Source: an uncultured Oceanospirillales bacterium (GTDB lineage Bacteria > Pseudomonadota > Gammaproteobacteria > Xanthomonadales > SZUA-36). Taken from it: 64,000 nt of DNA. The stretch lies in the NCBI GenBank assembly GCA_913055655.1, contig CAJXKA010000003.1, positions 64,501-128,500 of the forward strand, given 5' to 3'. The notes beneath the pieces are model-generated. The model did not search any database, was not told the DNA's origin, and saw only the letters and a list, made by a program, of their open reading frames with translations. Numbering within the stretch: the stretch's first letter is position 1; each line of letters starts with the position of its first letter. Positions 1 to 9,048 of the stretch are shown piece after piece. A program made the position numbers and the translations under genes.

Positions 1-467
1 TCGTCGTAGTAGTTAAACGTGCCCGGCATGCGCTGGCGCCAGACCTGGCCGTTATCCAGCTTGAACAGGGTTTTGCCGTTCCAACCGACGAAACCCTGCA
101 CCCGGGCACTGAACTCATCGCTGGCTTTTTCGGGTTCCGGCTTCGCCGCGGCGGCCTGGGCGGCCTCGGTGGCGGCAGCCGCTTCGGCCTGTGCAGCGGC
201 GACCGCGACCGCGGCCGCCGCCTCGGCTTCTGCCGCGGCCTGGGCGCGCGCACTCTCCACCGCCTCGTCCCGGTTATCCATGAACCAGCGGCCCAGCGCC
301 TGCAGTTGCTCGTCCGACAGCCTGTCCAGCCCCATGGCCTGAAACTGTTCTTCGGACATCAGCCCGCGAAGGTCGATGGCCGGATCCGGTGCCTGTGCCG
401 GGGCTGGTGAAGCCGTGAAGGCCAGGATGAAGAAAAGACTGCTCAGGTAGAGGGTTTTCAAGGTCAC
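1..467 (-). CDS. Secreted Ala/Glu-rich coiled-coil protein, 3' end cut by window
   Basis: The reading frame runs leftward off the window, so the C-terminus is missing. It starts at GTG 467 or, with better spacing from a GGAA, at TTG 461. The first 25 or so residues form a signal peptide (LKTLYLSSLFFILAFTAS, then PAPAQA). After that comes a short acidic segment (LMSEEQFQAMGLDRLSDEQL) and about 45 residues almost entirely of Ala, Glu and Gln, which should form a helical coiled coil. The visible end contains GWNGKTLFKLDNGQVWRQ, a small beta-like motif about an item being 'in' a structure; I do not recognise a named domain. It is transcribed divergently from the TPR-oxygenase gene across about 50 bp. 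Function unknown; export is likely. Confidence 0.6.
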   Translation of the reverse strand, partial: MTLKTLYLSSLFFILAFTASPAPAQAPDPAIDLRGLMSEEQFQAMGLDRLSDEQLQALGRWFMDNRDEAVESARAQAAAEAEAAAAVAVAAAQAEAAAATEAAQAAAAKPEPEKASDEFSARVQGFVGWNGKTLFKLDNGQVWRQRMPGTFNYYD

Positions 468-505
468 GGTTCCGGAAGCGACTACGCGGTCAGACGGGCA
501 AAAAG

Positions 506-511
506 TATAAT
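506..511 (+). promoter_or_regulatory. Perfect -10 hexamer TATAAT eight bases before the ATG
   Basis: TATAAT at 506-511 ends eight bases before the ATG at 520. There is no purine-rich ribosome binding site between them. Transcription from this hexamer would begin at or next to the start codon, suggesting a leaderless mRNA. No good -35 box is seen 16-18 bases upstream. Confidence 0.4.
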
Positions 512-519
512 GGCCGCCT

Positions 520-2358
520 ATGTCGATTGCACCTTCAGGGCGGCCCGGCGCCGCTGGCGCGAACCTGGCCCAACGCTTCCAGGAGGCGGCGGCGATTTTC
601 CGGCGCGGCGAGTTCGCGCGGGCCGTCGAACTGTGCGAAGGCATCGACAGGGAAGCCCCCCATCACCCCGATGTCCTGCACCTGCTGGCAATGGCCAGCC
701 GGCGCATGGGCCGCGTACTGAAAGCGGAAGAATACTTTCGTGCCAGCCTGGCGGCCAAACCTGCACAAGCCGCCGTGCTGTCCAACTTTGGCAACCTGCT
801 GCGGCACTCAAGACGCCATGACGAGGCCGAGGATGCCTACTCACAGGCCGTCAGGGCGCAACCCGGTTTCGCCGATGCCTGGTACAACCGCGGGCTGCTG
901 GCCCTGGACCGTCACCGACCCGTTGATGCGATCGGCTACCTGGAGCGTGCACTGGCGGCAGGCGGCAAACTGAATATCGAGCTTGCGCTGGTCAGGGCCT
1001 ACCGGGAGGCCGGCCGGCAGGAAGACGCCCAACAACTGGCGGACGCGCTGGCCGGGCGGCACCCCGGCGAGCCACGCGCCATCGGCGCCGCGATACAACC
1101 GTATCGAAAGAACGAGCCCGGCCGCGCGGTTGCCCGGCTGGAAGCCGCCATGCCGCACACGCCCGACCGCGCCGCCCTGCACCTCGAAATCGCGATGGTG
1201 TACGCCCAGGGTGGCGAACTCGACCAGGCGGTCAGCCACCTGGAAACCGCGCTGGCCGAACAACCCCTGTTGATCGACGCGCACCGTGCGCTCAACGAGA
1301 TCCACTGGCAGCGCGACGATGACCGGTTTGGCGAATCGTATCGCGATGCCATCGCCAAAGCCCCCACCTTCGCGCCGCTCTATCACAATCATGCCGCCGC
1401 GGAACTCTCAGCCGGTCACGCTGAGAACGCCGAGGCCATCCTGGAAACCGCCATCGCGAAGATCGGCCGCGACCCCTTCCTGCTGCACGGCCTGGCGGCG
1501 CAACGGCTTCGCCGCGGCGCGGATGACGGTGCCGCGGCGTTACTTACCGAGGCCCTGGACGCGCAGCCGGACAATATTCGTTTCCTGGTCGACCTGGCCA
1601 ATCACCGAATTCGTGCCGGACATTACGACCAGGCCGAGACATTGCTGGAACATGCACGCGCGATTGAGCCCTGGCACCAGGAAGTCTGGGCCTACCTGGG
1701 CACGACCTGGCGACTGGCCGGCGATGCCCGTCATGACTGGCTGAATGACTACGACACCTTGCTGAAGCCGTTGACCTTGCCGACCCCGGCGGGGTTCGCA
1801 GATACCACCGCGTTCATGGACGAACTGGCCGGCTACCTGCCCGGCCTGCATTCGGCGGGTCGCCAGCCGCTGGACCAGAGCGTTCGCGGCGGTACCCAGA
1901 CGTTCGAGATCCTGTTCGACAACCCGCATCCGCTGGTCCAGGCACTCAAATCCGCGGTGGACACGGTACTCGCCGAGTACCTGGCGGCGATGCCCCGGGA
2001 CGATACGCATCCGTTCTACGCGCGTATCGCGCAACGCACCCATTACACCGGCAGCTGGTCCATCGTCCTGCGCTCCGGCGGGCACCACACGAACCACGTC
2101 CACCCCCGGGGCTGGCTGTCGTGCTGCAATTACATCGCACTTCCGCCGTTGGGCGATGGTGAGAACGGCGACCGACGCGGCTGGATCCGCTTCGGCGAAA
2201 CCTCCATGCATTTGGGCGAACGCGAACAGGTGGCACGCGCGATCCGACCCGAACCCGGCCAGTGCGTCTTTTTCCCCAGCTATTTCTGGCATGGCACCTA
2301 CGCGTTCGAGAGCGAAACGCCCCGAATGACGGTACCCTGCGATATTGACCCGGCCTGA
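520..2358 (+). CDS. TPR protein with C-terminal putative 2OG-Fe(II) oxygenase domain
   Basis: This 612-aa cytoplasmic protein has no signal peptide. Residues about 20-410 are tandem tetratricopeptide repeats, for example around 80-145 (LSNFGNLLRHSRRHDEAEDA, AWYNRGLLALDRHRPVDAI). Residues about 455-612 resemble the 'putative 2OG-Fe(II) oxygenase' family (PF13759 type). They contain HHTNHVHPRGWLS at 522-534 and PSYFWHGTYAF around His591. His526/His528 and His591 are the likely iron ligands, and Arg602 the likely 2-oxoglutarate contact. The TPR part probably recruits a protein or peptide substrate for hydroxylation; that is inference. It is followed after 49 bp by the DUF547 gene on the same strand. 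The family fit is good; the substrate is unknown. Confidence 0.8.
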   Translation: MSIAPSGRPGAAGANLAQRFQEAAAIFRRGEFARAVELCEGIDREAPHHPDVLHLLAMASRRMGRVLKAEEYFRASLAAKPAQAAVLSNFGNLLRHSRRHDEAEDAYSQAVRAQPGFADAWYNRGLLALDRHRPVDAIGYLERALAAGGKLNIELALVRAYREAGRQEDAQQLADALAGRHPGEPRAIGAAIQPYRKNEPGRAVARLEAAMPHTPDRAALHLEIAMVYAQGGELDQAVSHLETALAEQPLLIDAHRALNEIHWQRDDDRFGESYRDAIAKAPTFAPLYHNHAAAELSAGHAENAEAILETAIAKIGRDPFLLHGLAAQRLRRGADDGAAALLTEALDAQPDNIRFLVDLANHRIRAGHYDQAETLLEHARAIEPWHQEVWAYLGTTWRLAGDARHDWLNDYDTLLKPLTLPTPAGFADTTAFMDELAGYLPGLHSAGRQPLDQSVRGGTQTFEILFDNPHPLVQALKSAVDTVLAEYLAAMPRDDTHPFYARIAQRTHYTGSWSIVLRSGGHHTNHVHPRGWLSCCNYIALPPLGDGENGDRRGWIRFGETSMHLGEREQVARAIRPEPGQCVFFPSYFWHGTYAFESETPRMTVPCDIDPA

Positions 2359-2407
2359 GCGCGGGCCACACAATCGGCGTGAATTGGATAACACCAAGGA
2401 GTGACCC

Positions 2408-3619
2408 GTGAAGACCCCCAGAGACCTGCCAAAGCTACTCACCGGCCTGTGCCTGGCGCTTGGCGCGAGCGTGGCCTCGGCCGCCACCGTGCCGGAACCC
2501 TTCCGCGACCATGACCCCGATTCGGTTTTCCGCATCCAGTATGCGGATGTCGATGTCATCCTGGGCACCATGGTTGTCGATGTCGGCCGCTCCACCCGTG
2601 AAGTGGTTGCTCCTTCGCACTCGCCGACGGGCACCCGCGTCAAGAACAACGTCAAGCGCTCGACCGCGAAGGAAGGCAATCGCTTCTATTTCGAAGAGTT
2701 CGAAGACAACGACGAGTACCGCGCCCTGCTGCATGAAGTCCGCAAGGCGCTCGAGGATATTCCGGGCCAGATCCCGATGTCCGCATTTTCGCGAAAGGAG
2801 CAGCTGGCCTACTGGCTGAATCTCTACAACATCACGCTGATCGACGAGCTGGTGAAGATATATCCCGAGAAAGACCTGAAAAAGGAACTGATCGGCCGTA
2901 AATCCATTCTGGATGAGAAGGTCGTCACGGTCGCGGGCGTATCGCTGAGCCTGAATGATATCCAGCACACCATCCTGGCGCAGAACTACGACAACGACCC
3001 GATGATCATGTACGGCCTGTTCCAGGGTGTGGTCGGCGGCCCGAACATTCGCAAGCAGGCCTATACGGCAGCCAATGTCGAACAGTCGCTACGCGCCAAC
3101 GCGGTCGACTTCATCAACTCCAACCGCGGCACATTCTCCCGTGACGGCGACTTCGAGGTGTCGACGCTATACGAGCACAATGATTATCTGTTCCCGAACT
3201 TCCAGGCCGACCTCAAATTGCATCTGATGGCCTTCATCGAGGGCCCGGAGCGGGCCGACCTGCAAGCCACAAGCAAACTGGACCCGGACATCGACGACTG
3301 GAGCATCGCCGACGTGTTCGGCACCTATCGCAATGTCGGCGGCAGCTTCAGCAACAGTCATGCCGCCTTGATGGACGGCGTCATCGCGTCGCAACCCGAC
3401 GGATCGGGCGGCACCATGGTGACCAATGCATCCGCCACCTACGGAAGCATCATGTCGAAGACCCTGACACCGTCAGAGTTCACGCCGGAGATGCAGGACA
3501 TGCTGCGCTCCATCCATGCCAACGAGGACGCCGGAAGGCTGGTGCGTGAAGGCCGGGTCACCGTGGAAGAACTGGGGACGCGGCCCGGCGCGGAATCGGA
3601 TTCTGATACCGAGAACTGA
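2408..3619 (+). CDS. Secreted DUF547 domain protein
   Basis: 403 aa, GTG start with AGGAG seven bases upstream. A signal peptide covers about residues 1-25 (LLTGLCLALGASVASA). The stretch FSRKEQLAYWLNLYN (127-141) and the following helices are the hallmark of DUF547, a family of unknown function found in exported proteins. About 130 residues beyond the domain are unassigned. The gene lies 49 bp behind the TPR-oxygenase gene and ends nine bases from the converging sulfotransferase gene, so co-transcription with the oxygenase is likely. Biochemical role unknown. Confidence 0.8.
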   Translation: MKTPRDLPKLLTGLCLALGASVASAATVPEPFRDHDPDSVFRIQYADVDVILGTMVVDVGRSTREVVAPSHSPTGTRVKNNVKRSTAKEGNRFYFEEFEDNDEYRALLHEVRKALEDIPGQIPMSAFSRKEQLAYWLNLYNITLIDELVKIYPEKDLKKELIGRKSILDEKVVTVAGVSLSLNDIQHTILAQNYDNDPMIMYGLFQGVVGGPNIRKQAYTAANVEQSLRANAVDFINSNRGTFSRDGDFEVSTLYEHNDYLFPNFQADLKLHLMAFIEGPERADLQATSKLDPDIDDWSIADVFGTYRNVGGSFSNSHAALMDGVIASQPDGSGGTMVTNASATYGSIMSKTLTPSEFTPEMQDMLRSIHANEDAGRLVREGRVTVEELGTRPGAESDSDTEN

Positions 3620-3627
3620 TTGCGACC

Positions 3628-5232
3628 TTATTCGAACGCCCAGGCGTAATGTCGCCAGCGTTCGACCGACCGGGTGTGCAGCGGGTCACGGACTTGCCAG
3701 GTGCTGGCCGTGGCCACCTGCCCACCCTGGCGGTGGAAGTCCAGGCAGGCGTCATTCCATGGAGCGTCGAGGTGCGCCAGCACCCGCGTAAGGGTGTCAC
3801 GGGGCGATTGCACCAGGTCTTCATATGCGACGCGAAGCATCGCGCCACCCATGATGTCGGCCCAGTGGCCGACCAGGCGCCGGTGCTGGGCAAGGTAGTG
3901 GTGAATGTCTTCCAGCCGGGTGGCATAGGGCTGACCCTGTCCCAGGCGGGTGGCCAGGATGGACACCGCCACGTCACGCCAGTCCCGCTCGGTGACGACG
4001 AAACGCGCCCCCGGCAGAACCGCTGCGATCAACCCCATGTACAGGAAGTTGTCGGGACGCTTGTCGGTCAGGCGCGTGCCGGGCGCTGCAAGGGCGGCGG
4101 CTTCGCGCGCATGACGCTCGCGCCAGCGCGCCGCGGCGTCGACTGACACCCGGTCCACCCCTCCAGGCCAGCCACCCAGTTCATGGCGGGCCAGCCGCGG
4201 AAAGAATTCGCTTTCGCCGCCCGCGGTAAACGCCGGGTGGGCGCCCAGCATTCGCTCCAGCAACGTCGAACCGCTTCGAAAGATGCCGCAGATCATCACG
4301 GGGCGGTGTGACGCTCCAACGAACTGCGCCAGCCAATCGGCATCACAGTGTTCAATGATCCCGGCAACCCGCGCCTCCTCCACCGCCGGTTCGTAGGCCG
4401 GCAGCGTCGCTCGATCCAGTTCATTGGCCCGCATTAGCGCCGTCCACGCTGCCCGGTAGTCACCCAGTTGATCCAGCGCCCTTGCAAGGGCGTAGTGCAG
4501 GTCGGGCTCGCGGCTGGCCGGCGCTGCCGCATCAAGGCGTTCGAGTAGCGGATCATCCCCGGACTCGAAAACATGGGCATCGGCCAGGCGGGCCAGCGCC
4601 CGTTCGTTGCCGGGTTCTAGTTCCAGGCAACGGCGAAAACACTGCTGGGCGGCGGACCGGTCTCCCTCGCGCTCCTCCAGGTTGCCCAGGTTGTACAACG
4701 CCCGGGTGTCGCCGGGCCTGATGTCCAGCGCCGCCTGCAGGTGCTCGCGGGCACGCGCCGGGTCATCCAGGTGATCCATGTACAGGTTAGCGAGATTCAG
4801 GTGAACTTCTTCCGCGCCTTGCACGCCCAGTTCGAGCGCACGTGAGTAGGCGGCCACGGCATCGTGCGCATTCCCCGCTGCGGCGCGGTACCAGCCCAGG
4901 TTGAACGCCAGACGGGCGGAACCGGGCTGGCGGTCAAGACAGGCTTCAAAAGCATCCGCCGCGGCTTCCAGCGGATAACCTGCCTGGCGCATATGCTCGG
5001 CCAGCCGGGTGACGCGCGCCTCGTCGGGTGCGGCCCGGCGCAGTAATTCGTCCAGTTCAGCACGTGCGCGGCCAGCCTCGCGCAGTTGCTCCAGGCATCG
5101 CAGCAACAACCAGCGGGATTCGAAGTCATCGGGGCGCTCCGCGAGCGCGGCATCCAGCGCGCGCACGGCTTCGTCGAACCGATGGCCACGAATGGCCATG
5201 GCCGCCTTGCGTTGATGATCCTGGAAACTCAT
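3628..5232 (-). CDS. TPR-containing sulfotransferase family protein
   Basis: 534 aa, cytoplasmic. Residues 1 to about 285 are TPR repeats (for example AEEVHLNLANLYMDHLDDPA and RALYNLGNLEEREGD). Residues about 311-530 form a sulfotransferase fold (PF13469 type). The PAPS 5'-phosphosulfate loop is ICGIFRSGSTLLERML (314-329), and the 3'-phosphate binding segment is FVVTERDWRDVAVS (411-424). The expected reaction is transfer of sulfate from PAPS to a hydroxyl group; the acceptor cannot be read from the sequence. Fused TPRs suggest a protein acceptor, as in tyrosylprotein sulfotransferases, but this is inference. The gene sits downstream of the TonB receptor on the same strand, with a terminator between them. 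Confidence 0.82.
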   Translation of the reverse strand: MSFQDHQRKAAMAIRGHRFDEAVRALDAALAERPDDFESRWLLLRCLEQLREAGRARAELDELLRRAAPDEARVTRLAEHMRQAGYPLEAAADAFEACLDRQPGSARLAFNLGWYRAAAGNAHDAVAAYSRALELGVQGAEEVHLNLANLYMDHLDDPARAREHLQAALDIRPGDTRALYNLGNLEEREGDRSAAQQCFRRCLELEPGNERALARLADAHVFESGDDPLLERLDAAAPASREPDLHYALARALDQLGDYRAAWTALMRANELDRATLPAYEPAVEEARVAGIIEHCDADWLAQFVGASHRPVMICGIFRSGSTLLERMLGAHPAFTAGGESEFFPRLARHELGGWPGGVDRVSVDAAARWRERHAREAAALAAPGTRLTDKRPDNFLYMGLIAAVLPGARFVVTERDWRDVAVSILATRLGQGQPYATRLEDIHHYLAQHRRLVGHWADIMGGAMLRVAYEDLVQSPRDTLTRVLAHLDAPWNDACLDFHRQGGQVATASTWQVRDPLHTRSVERWRHYAWAFE

Positions 5233-5258
5233 GGGGTGATTGTCTTTTCCATGCGCGC

Positions 5259-5288
5259 AAAAAGAAAGCGGGCCTTTCGGCCCGCTTT
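5259..5288 (-). terminator. Rho-independent terminator of the TonB receptor gene
   Basis: A 10-bp perfect stem (AAAGCGGGCC 5265-5274 with GGCCCGCTTT 5279-5288) closes a TTTC loop. Reading leftward it is followed by CTTTTTG. It lies 45 bases past the receptor stop and ends 27 bases before the sulfotransferase start, so any sulfotransferase transcription from the receptor promoter must read through it. Confidence 0.85.
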
Positions 5289-5332
5289 CATGCTGACACG
5301 AATGTCAGCGTTCAGTTACGTACTGATACTGA

Positions 5333-8200
5333 TCAGTAGCGGAACGTCACGTTGGCGAACAGGTAACGACCGAGGGTGTCGTAGAAACCCGCAATCGTGT
5401 TCGCGTTGGTCGCGAGACCACCACCGACCATCGGCGGCTCCTCGTCAAGGATGTTGTTCACACCCAGAACCAGGTCGTTCGAGTCCATGAAGCGGAAGAC
5501 CGCCGTGGCATCGAAGTACGACTCATCATCAATCATGTCATTGGCGATGAGGTCAGCCGCACCGTCGTAGTGCACGTCCTGGTAGAAGCGCCAGCGTGCG
5601 GTCACGGCCCACCACTCATCCGAGTCGTAGGTCGCGGTCGCGGTGTGACGCCACTCCGGTGACGGGAAGCACTGCGTGTTGATCAGGCCCACACAGTCGT
5701 AGGTCGCGGTGTCGTCGGTCGGCAACGGCGCCGTTTCCTTCGTCAGCATGTAGGTGCCGATCAGGTCGAAGTTGAACGTACCGCCCAGGGCCGGCAGCGC
5801 GTAGGCCGCAGCCAGGTCGACACCTTCCCAGTGCTGTGAACCGAGGTTCACGTTGGTCGCGATGACGTAGCCGTTCTGGCCCTGCCAGAGTGAGCCACTG
5901 CCGGAACGAACGACGTTGTCACAGAGAATGCCGGCAACGGCACACTGCGTGACCATCAGCTCGGGGTCGATGTTGGCGATCGTGTCTTCAATTTCGATAT
6001 CCCAGTAGTCGAGGGAGACCTGCAGGTCGCCGTCGCCGGGCTCGAACTGGAAGACCACGCCAGCGGTGAAGGTATCCGCATCCTCGGGATCGAGGTTGGG
6101 GTTACCACCGTACAGCGCGTTGTACTGCGAAGCCGGGCTCAGCGTAATGTTGCCGTACTGTGAAGCCGACACACCGGTGTTGGCACACTGTGCAGCGCTG
6201 AGGATCGGATCGGCGCCCGCACACGGGTCAACACCGCCCCAAAGGCCCAGGTTCTGCGGCAGGAACAGCTCAAACACGTTCGGCGCACGAACGGCACGGT
6301 TGTAACCGGTACGCACACGCGCCCAGTCGGTGACCGCCCAGTCGAGGCCCACACGGTAGGTGCTCACGTCACCGGTCGTGTCGTAGTCAGACCAACGATA
6401 AGCCATGTCGAGAGTCAGGTTCTCGATCAGCGGCAGGTCGGACAACAGCGGGACATTGGCTTCCGCGAACACTTCGTTCACGGAGTAGTTGCCGTCCACG
6501 CTCGGGGTCGGACCACCCTGGCCAAGCAGCAGGCCCTTCTCGAAAACCAGGTCGGCGATACGCTCCATCACCTCTTCGCGGTATTCGAAACCACCCACAA
6601 CGAAGATGTCGCCAGCCGGCAGGCCGAAGCCCAGGTCGCCGGTGACATAGCCGTTGATCACGGTGGTGGAGGTGTGGGCGCCGATCTTGCCGGTTTCGGC
6701 CAGCTGGGCCGCGGCTTCAGGCGTTACACCGCCGTAGGTAAACACGTCCCAGGGCAGACAGCTGGAGCTGCCCACGCAGGAACCGTCAACGGTCTGCAAA
6801 ACGTTGCTGGCGAAGAAGTCGTTGATGTAGATCGACTCCGACGTGGTCTGGCCGTACAGGTAAGACACATCGTAATCCCAGTTGTCGCTGATGGCGCCTT
6901 TCAGGCCACCGACGATGCGGAACGAGGTGTGCTGCAGGATGTCCGTACGCGGGCCACCCTCGATATTACGCTTACCAATGTAGACACCCAAGTCGGTCAC
7001 GCCCGGGAAGTAGCCTTCCAGCGACTGGCGGAACGCATCCGGGAACTGCGGGTTGTCGATGGACAGCGGGTACGGCTCGAAGAAGAACGTACCGGACTCG
7101 GCGATCTGTGCCTTGGTGCGGTCGTCCGCGAAGCCCAGTTCAGCGTATGCAATGGCGTGCTCGTTGATTTCGAAATCAACGAAAGCGCCACCGGACCAGC
7201 GATCATCCGGACGCATGAAGTGGTTGATCGGCGCGTAGTTGTAAACATTGCTGCCGTCGTAGTCGAGCAGGCTGCTGTCAGGCTGCAGGGAAACGAAGAT
7301 TTCCTGATCGTAATCGTAGCCACCCGGGCCTTCACCGTCCGCGGTAATCGGGGCAATGAAGAAGTTCGGCACGGCCGCGTTGGCGGAACCACCACAGGCG
7401 GTGCCGGCGGTGTTCAGGGCACAGCTGGAGTAGTCACGTGCAGCCTGGCGCAGCTCTTCGTTCGTGCGGTACACGATGTACGCGCTGGCGTTACCTCGGC
7501 CGTCGGCGAAGTCGCCGCCGATGGTCAGGTCGAAGTTGTAAGCCTTGCCGTCGATGCCGGAGTCACCCGTGGGGTACTCGAAACCGGCGTCGTCCATCAG
7601 GCCCTGCAGGTAATCGTTGCTGTTGTCATGCTGGTAGCCGCTGGCGCCCATGCTGAACTCAACACCGTTGACCTTGCGCATGATGAAGTTGACAACACCC
7701 GCCACAGCGTCAGCACCGTACGTGGCCGAAGCACCACCGGTCAGCACTTCCACCCGCTCGATCATGGAGGTCGGGATCTGGTTGACGTCAGGGGCGTTGG
7801 AGTACAGGCCACCCGGCTGCAGGCGACGGCCGTTCAACAGCACCAGGGTGCGGTTGGCACCCATACCACGCAGGTCAATGTTGGCCGTACCGGATGAACC
7901 GTTCGCGATGAAGGCCGTCTGGTTGGCTTCGATCTGCGGCAGCTGGTTCAGTACGTCTTCGACACGGGTGAAGCCGATCTCTTCGATCTGCTCCATACCC
8001 ACCACGGTCACGGGGCTGGTCTGGCTGAATCCGTCGGGGTTCACAATACGCGAACCGGTAACGATCACCTCTTCAAGCGCCGCGAAATCTTCCTCGGCAT
8101 CCGACTGCTCCTGGGCCATCGCCGCGCCGGCCGTCACCATCGTGGTGAAGCCGAGGGCGGTCTTGACCGCGAGACTCAGTCGATTTTTGTTGTGATACAT
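5333..8200 (-). CDS. TonB-dependent outer membrane receptor
   Basis: 955 aa with a strong ribosome binding site (AAAGGAG, eight bases before ATG). The signal peptide ends near Ala29 (AAMA/QEQ). The TonB box region is EEVIVTGSRI (43-52). The plug domain follows (TSPVTVVGMEQIEEIGF, then LRGMGANRTLVLLNGRRL near 110-128), then a large beta-barrel ending in FRY. The barrel loops carry several Cys pairs (for example CALNTAGTAC), plausible disulfides. Length and the VIVTGSRI/LNGRR style match the broad receptors of Xanthomonadales and Caulobacter that import sugars, peptides or unknown compounds rather than classical siderophore receptors. No iron box is seen upstream. Neighbouring oxygenases and a sulfotransferase suggest a shared function. 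Substrate unknown. Confidence 0.93.
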   Translation of the reverse strand: MYHNKNRLSLAVKTALGFTTMVTAGAAMAQEQSDAEEDFAALEEVIVTGSRIVNPDGFSQTSPVTVVGMEQIEEIGFTRVEDVLNQLPQIEANQTAFIANGSSGTANIDLRGMGANRTLVLLNGRRLQPGGLYSNAPDVNQIPTSMIERVEVLTGGASATYGADAVAGVVNFIMRKVNGVEFSMGASGYQHDNSNDYLQGLMDDAGFEYPTGDSGIDGKAYNFDLTIGGDFADGRGNASAYIVYRTNEELRQAARDYSSCALNTAGTACGGSANAAVPNFFIAPITADGEGPGGYDYDQEIFVSLQPDSSLLDYDGSNVYNYAPINHFMRPDDRWSGGAFVDFEINEHAIAYAELGFADDRTKAQIAESGTFFFEPYPLSIDNPQFPDAFRQSLEGYFPGVTDLGVYIGKRNIEGGPRTDILQHTSFRIVGGLKGAISDNWDYDVSYLYGQTTSESIYINDFFASNVLQTVDGSCVGSSSCLPWDVFTYGGVTPEAAAQLAETGKIGAHTSTTVINGYVTGDLGFGLPAGDIFVVGGFEYREEVMERIADLVFEKGLLLGQGGPTPSVDGNYSVNEVFAEANVPLLSDLPLIENLTLDMAYRWSDYDTTGDVSTYRVGLDWAVTDWARVRTGYNRAVRAPNVFELFLPQNLGLWGGVDPCAGADPILSAAQCANTGVSASQYGNITLSPASQYNALYGGNPNLDPEDADTFTAGVVFQFEPGDGDLQVSLDYWDIEIEDTIANIDPELMVTQCAVAGILCDNVVRSGSGSLWQGQNGYVIATNVNLGSQHWEGVDLAAAYALPALGGTFNFDLIGTYMLTKETAPLPTDDTATYDCVGLINTQCFPSPEWRHTATATYDSDEWWAVTARWRFYQDVHYDGAADLIANDMIDDESYFDATAVFRFMDSNDLVLGVNNILDEEPPMVGGGLATNANTIAGFYDTLGRYLFANVTFRY

Positions 8201-8280
8201 ATCTCTTGACTCCTTTGTGAAGGATTATCTGTGCACAAATAACCAATGGCATTCACACTCCAGGAAACAGGACGACAAAG

Positions 8281-8311
8281 AGCCGTGAAAACGGGTGCTT
8301 CCACGGCTTTT
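8281..8311 (+). terminator. Terminator-like hairpin in the divergent 8.2-8.47 kb spacer
   Basis: AGCCGTG (8281-8287) pairs with CACGGCT (8302-8308) and is followed by TTTT. There is no gene upstream on the plus strand for it to terminate, so it could be a leader attenuator, part of a small transcript, or chance. On the other strand it lies in the 5' leader region of the receptor gene. Confidence 0.35.
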
Positions 8312-8342
8312 GCAGACTGTACCTGAGGCATGTGCGTGTGCC

Positions 8343-8365
8343 ATTAGTGTTAAACTAACATTAAT
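8343..8365. promoter_or_regulatory. Operator-like inverted repeat
   Basis: ATTAGTGTTA (8343-8352) and TAACATTAAT (8356-8365) form an inverted repeat with one mismatch and a 3-base spacer, in the AT-richest part of the spacer between the divergent receptor and oxygenase genes. The shape fits a dimeric repressor site. No regulator gene is adjacent. Confidence 0.4.
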
Positions 8366-8372
8366 TCCCACG

Positions 8373-8413
8373 AAAAAACATCCCCGAAGCCATAAAGCGA
8401 ATGGGGTGTTTTT
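8373..8413. terminator. Bidirectional terminator-like hairpin before the oxygenase pair
   Basis: AAAAAACATCCCC (8373-8385) pairs with GGGGTGTTTTT (8403-8413) with one bulged base. It has A-runs on one side and T-runs on the other, so it could end transcripts in either direction. It is 53 bases upstream of the ATG at 8467. Either the oxygenase promoter lies after it or it attenuates the operon. Confidence 0.45.
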
Positions 8414-8466
8414 ACACCTGTCAAGACCGGTAAGACACCCCCCCCGATCGTTGAAACGGACCCTGC

Positions 8467-9048
8467 ATGACCGAGAAGACCTTCATCGAAACATACACGA
8501 TTGACCACGCGCTCTGTGACCGGATGACCGATTTCTTTAACCGGAACAAACATTTGGCCCAACCCGGCCGGCTCGGAAAAGACCTGCGCGTGGACACGTC
8601 AATGAAACACTCGCTGGACCTGGGTATCCCGTCGCGCATCTTTGGCTATTTCGACCCTTTTTTCGAACAACTCTCCGCGCACGTTAATGAATACATTAAA
8701 AAGTACTATGACGATGCCGGTGGCGCCGGGATGGGCCCGCTAGGCGTGGCGGAAGTGGCCAATATCCAGTGGTACCCGGTCGGCGGCGGCTATCCCGCCG
8801 TGCATTGCGAGCGCGACCAGCTGGAGTTCTGCAACCGGGCGCTGGTGTGGATGCTCTACCTGACCGATACGCCCGGCGGTGGAACGGCGTTTCCGCACCA
8901 GGGCCTGGTGACGGAATGCGTGAAGGGCGACCTGCTGCTGTGGCCCACCGACATGACCCATATGCACCATGGCGTGGTGTCGGAGACCCATGAGAAAATG
9001 ATTTTCACCGGCTGGATCAACTATATCCGCGTCAAGAGCCCCGCATGA
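8467..9048 (+). CDS. 2OG-Fe(II) oxygenase, prolyl-4-hydroxylase-like, HxE variant
   Basis: 193 aa, cytoplasmic. The C-terminal half reads as a double-stranded beta-helix oxygenase of the prolyl 4-hydroxylase superfamily: IQWYPVGGGYPAVHCERD (100-117), LVWMLYLTD, GGGTAFP, VKGDLLLWPTDMTHMHHG and KMIFTGWINY. His113 and Glu115 (an HxE in place of the usual HxD) and His167 or His168 would hold the iron; Lys177 would bind 2-oxoglutarate. The stop codon overlaps the ATG of the JmjC gene by four bases, so the two are translationally coupled. It should hydroxylate a side chain or small molecule; substrate unknown. Ligand assignment is from motif reading only. Confidence 0.78.
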   Translation: MTEKTFIETYTIDHALCDRMTDFFNRNKHLAQPGRLGKDLRVDTSMKHSLDLGIPSRIFGYFDPFFEQLSAHVNEYIKKYYDDAGGAGMGPLGVAEVANIQWYPVGGGYPAVHCERDQLEFCNRALVWMLYLTDTPGGGTAFPHQGLVTECVKGDLLLWPTDMTHMHHGVVSETHEKMIFTGWINYIRVKSPA

